The position numbers and the translations under genes were made by a program. Shown one piece after another: positions 6,335 to 8,348 of a DNA stretch of 8,348 nucleotides. The notes below the pieces were generated by a model. The model ran no database searches. It saw only the letters and a list, made by a program, of their open reading frames with translations, and had not been told where the DNA came from. Every line of letters begins with the position of its first letter. Positions within the stretch are counted from its first letter, which is position 1. The stretch is from Spirochaetaceae bacterium (GTDB taxonomy: Bacteria; Spirochaetota; Spirochaetia; Treponematales; Breznakiellaceae). The stretch is taken from assembly GCA_031288215.1 (NCBI GenBank), contig JAITRV010000043.1:1-8348 (forward strand), read 5' to 3'.

Positions 6335-6346
6335 GTATGGTATAAT
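6318..6346 (+). promoter_or_regulatory. Extended -10 promoter of the DUF4139 gene
   Basis: TTGAAG (6318-6323), a 17-bp spacer and a perfect TATAAT (6341-6346) preceded by TG at 6338-6339 form a strong candidate. It shares the 11-mer TATGGTATAAT with the corrinoid promoters. Predicted start is near 6353, giving a leader of about 23 bases with the ribosome site. Confidence 0.7.
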
Positions 6347-6358
6347 TTTCATCCATAC
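6335..6358. promoter_or_regulatory. Inverted repeat flanking the -10 of the DUF4139 gene
   Basis: GTATGG (6335-6340), 12 bases, then CCATAC (6353-6358) form a perfect 6-bp-arm dyad that brackets the -10 and the predicted transcription start. This would suit a repressor operator, but with arms of only 6 bp it could be chance. Confidence 0.35.
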
Positions 6359-6375
6359 GACAAAAAGGAAGGTCC

Positions 6376-8348
6376 ATGATGAATAGATCGAAATGGGGTG
6401 CGGTTCTCCTCCGGGGGGCCTTGTTGATCCTCTTGCCGGCGGTGGAAGTGTCTGCGCAGGCGGGGACGGATCTGAGCCGGCAAGGGGCAGCCGTTGCGGC
6501 AACGGCCCCGGCGGTGCCGACGGCGCCGGAGGAAGCGCTCCCGCTCAAACGGGTAGCCCTCTTTTCCTCCGGGGTGGGCTATTTTGAACACCGGGGAACC
6601 CTGTCCGGCCCGGCCCGGATAGACCTTCCCTTTCATGTGGAGGCGATCAACGATGCCCTCAAGTCCCTGGTTATAAACGACCCCGGTACCGCCGCTCCCC
6701 AGGTGAGGTATCCTTCGAGTCAAACCCTCTACCGCACCCTGCGGAGCCTTAAAATCGACCTCTCCGGGAATCCGGATACGGCGGCCCTCCTCCGCGCCCT
6801 CCGGGGGGCGGAGATCGATCTCTACACCCCCACGCTGGTCAGGGGGCGAATCCTGGGGGTCGAATACCGGCCCCTGCCGGGGGAAGCGGGGAATATGGAA
6901 GCCTTCCTTTCCCTCCTCACGCCCCAGGGGATTCGTGTGTTGGCCCTGGAAGCGGTGAGTTACTTCGCCTTTACCGACCCCCTTCTCAATAGCGACCTGA
7001 ACCGGGCCCTGGACCTGATTATGGCTTCCCGGGAGGAGGATAGACGGACCCTCCGCTTGGATCTGGGGGGAAATTCAAGCCGGACGGTATCCCTAAGCTA
7101 CGTGATCCCCACGGCGGTCTGGAAGGTTTCTTACCGGCTGGACCTCAGAGGGGATAAGCCCCTGCTCCAGGGTTGGGCCATCGTGGACAACGACGGGGAT
7201 ACCGACTGGGACGGGGTGGAACTCTCCCTGGTGACCGGGAGGCCCGTGTCCTTCATCCAGAACCTCTACCCCCCCTACCACCTGAGCCGTCCGGTGCTGC
7301 CCCTGGCCATTGCCGGGATCGCTGAAGGGCGGGCCTACGACTCCGGGTATGGCGAGGCGGGCGGGCGGGCGGCTTCCGCGGCAAAAGAGGCCCCCCGGGC
7401 GGCAGCCCCCCAGATGATGCTGCGGGAATCAGAGGAGAAGGCCGAATACGCACTGGCGGATTCCGCCGTCCCCTTTCCGGAACAGTCCCCCAATATTGTC
7501 AGAGGAATCCTGGAAACTGCCTGGGGAGGGGCGGCGGGGGATCAGTTTGAATTCACCCTCCGGCAGCCGGTCCATCTCCCCCGGCAGCAGAGCGCCATGC
7601 TCCCCCTGGTAGAGGGGACGGTTACGGCGGAGCGGACCCTGGTCTTTGACGGGGTCCGGGCCCTGGGGCGGGGGATCACCCACCCGGCAATCGGCGCGGA
7701 ACTCACCAACACCACCGGGATGAAGCTCCCTGCGGGGCCCATCACGGTCTTTGACGGGGGCCTTTATGCCGGGGACGCACTGATCGTCTTTTTCCCGGAG
7801 CAGGAAAAACGGCTCATCTCTTATGGGGAGGATCTTTCGGTAAACGGCAACGTGGAACTGGGTTCGGTCCCACGGAGGATACACAGCGTCACGATAAACC
7901 GGGGGGTCATGACCATCAACCGGAAGGCGGTCTACGAGCGTCTCTATACCTTCAAAAACAGCTCCGCCGAAAACAAGCGGCTCATTTTGGAACATCCCCT
8001 GACGGCCTCCGCGGCCCTCATCGAACCCGCCTCTTTTTACGAGCGGACCGACTCCCTCTACCGCTTTGATCTGACCCTGCCCGCCGGGGGGGAGCGGACG
8101 GTGGCGGTGCGGGAGGAGCTTCCCCTGGCCGAGGGGATCATCCTGGCCCAGCTCCGGCCCGAAGCCTTGGTCTCCTACATCTCCAACCAGGAGATCCCCG
8201 AGGGGGTGCGGCGGGCCCTGCAGCAGGGGGTGGAACTCCGGCAACGCACCGAGGAGGCCCGGGCCGCGCTTGCCGATCTGGAGGCCCGGTGGAGGCGGCT
8301 CAGCGCCGAGCAGGACCGGATCCGGCAAAACCTCGAAGCCGCGGGGAA
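6376..8348 (+). CDS. Secreted DUF4139-family protein (partial, C-terminus off window)
   Basis: The frame stays open from ATG 6376 to the window end (657 codons plus two bases). An ATG at 6379 is an equally possible start; the ribosome site GGAAGG (6367-6372), with AAGGA at 6365-6369, serves either. A signal peptide is clear: basic N-region, hydrophobic core AVLLRGALLILLP (9-21) and likely cleavage after VSA (27). An Ala/Pro-rich linker (28-57) precedes LFSSGVGYFEHRG (62-74), typical of the N-terminal part of DUF4139 proteins. PTAVWKVSYRLDL (245-257) and DTDWDGVELSLVTGRP (275-290) fit the DUF4139 core. A low-complexity Gly/Ala stretch follows at about 318-345, and a charged coiled coil begins near 609 and reaches the edge. 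It is probably exported to the periplasm or outer surface. The family has no established biochemical function. The assignment rests on recalled sequence motifs, so the reading frame and export signal are firmer than the family name. Confidence 0.85.
   Translation, partial: MMNRSKWGAVLLRGALLILLPAVEVSAQAGTDLSRQGAAVAATAPAVPTAPEEALPLKRVALFSSGVGYFEHRGTLSGPARIDLPFHVEAINDALKSLVINDPGTAAPQVRYPSSQTLYRTLRSLKIDLSGNPDTAALLRALRGAEIDLYTPTLVRGRILGVEYRPLPGEAGNMEAFLSLLTPQGIRVLALEAVSYFAFTDPLLNSDLNRALDLIMASREEDRRTLRLDLGGNSSRTVSLSYVIPTAVWKVSYRLDLRGDKPLLQGWAIVDNDGDTDWDGVELSLVTGRPVSFIQNLYPPYHLSRPVLPLAIAGIAEGRAYDSGYGEAGGRAASAAKEAPRAAAPQMMLRESEEKAEYALADSAVPFPEQSPNIVRGILETAWGGAAGDQFEFTLRQPVHLPRQQSAMLPLVEGTVTAERTLVFDGVRALGRGITHPAIGAELTNTTGMKLPAGPITVFDGGLYAGDALIVFFPEQEKRLISYGEDLSVNGNVELGSVPRRIHSVTINRGVMTINRKAVYERLYTFKNSSAENKRLILEHPLTASAALIEPASFYERTDSLYRFDLTLPAGGERTVAVREELPLAEGIILAQLRPEALVSYISNQEIPEGVRRALQQGVELRQRTEEARAALADLEARWRRLSAEQDRIRQNLEAAG

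Noticed and set aside
6159..6386. 75-codon plus-strand open frame before the DUF4139 gene
   Set aside because: It starts with TTG, has no ribosome site or recognisable domain, contains the downstream promoter and overlaps the next gene's start.
7429..8328. 299-codon minus-strand open frame
   Set aside because: Lies opposite the open DUF4139 frame, which has a signal peptide, ribosome site and promoter; the antisense product is Gly/Pro-rich.
1..8348. CRISPR array, insertion sequence, tRNA or phage gene
   Set aside because: Apart from the two-copy 19-bp repeat there are no spaced repeats, and no transposase, integrase or RNA gene signature was seen.

Overview
The window looks like spirochaete chromosome, most likely an anaerobic Treponema of the termite-gut or other fermentative/acetogenic kind. 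Three things point there: a long-form pyrophosphate-dependent phosphofructokinase with a GGDDS signature, of the type found in Treponema and Borrelia; corrinoid/folate methyl-transfer genes of the kind used in acetogenesis or methyl-substrate use; and a secreted DUF4139-family protein. The coding sequence is GC-rich with strong use of G/C at third positions, while the intergenic promoters are AT-rich. Placement is an inference from protein families; no ribosomal gene is present. I see no mobile element, tRNA, rRNA, CRISPR array or phage gene.

Left third (1-2110), a methyl-transfer cluster. A truncated gene on the minus strand (460 to beyond base 1) encodes a methyltetrahydrofolate:corrinoid methyltransferase-like pterin-binding protein. 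Divergent from it is a LysR-type regulator (578-1453, +). Convergent with the regulator, only 21 bases away, is a B12-binding corrinoid protein (2110-1475, -). Methyltransferase and corrinoid protein are natural partners: one exchanges a methyl group between cobalamin and tetrahydrofolate, the other carries the cobalamin. The substrate-specific methyltransferase that would complete the system is not in view and may lie to the left. The regulator sits between the two with dyad-symmetric candidate operators nearby.

Middle (2111-6129). An AT-rich divergent promoter region with a 19-bp tandem repeat separates the corrinoid gene from the phosphofructokinase gene (2290-3960, +), a central glycolytic enzyme. 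This gene converges on ftsH (6129-4147, -), the membrane AAA+ zinc protease, with a GC-rich spacer and a 14-bp perfect hairpin between them.

Right (6130-8348). A 246-bp divergent intergenic region leads to a long reading frame open at the window edge. It encodes a signal-peptide-bearing DUF4139-type protein of unknown function.

The most notable signals are regulatory. The 9-mer TGGTATAAT (an extended -10) occurs four times, each in an intergenic region and each on the strand of a downstream gene. The lysR promoter is close to perfect consensus and places the predicted transcription start on the A of the start codon, implying a leaderless mRNA; a perfect 17-bp dyad fills its spacer. I did not find a wholly new multi-gene system.
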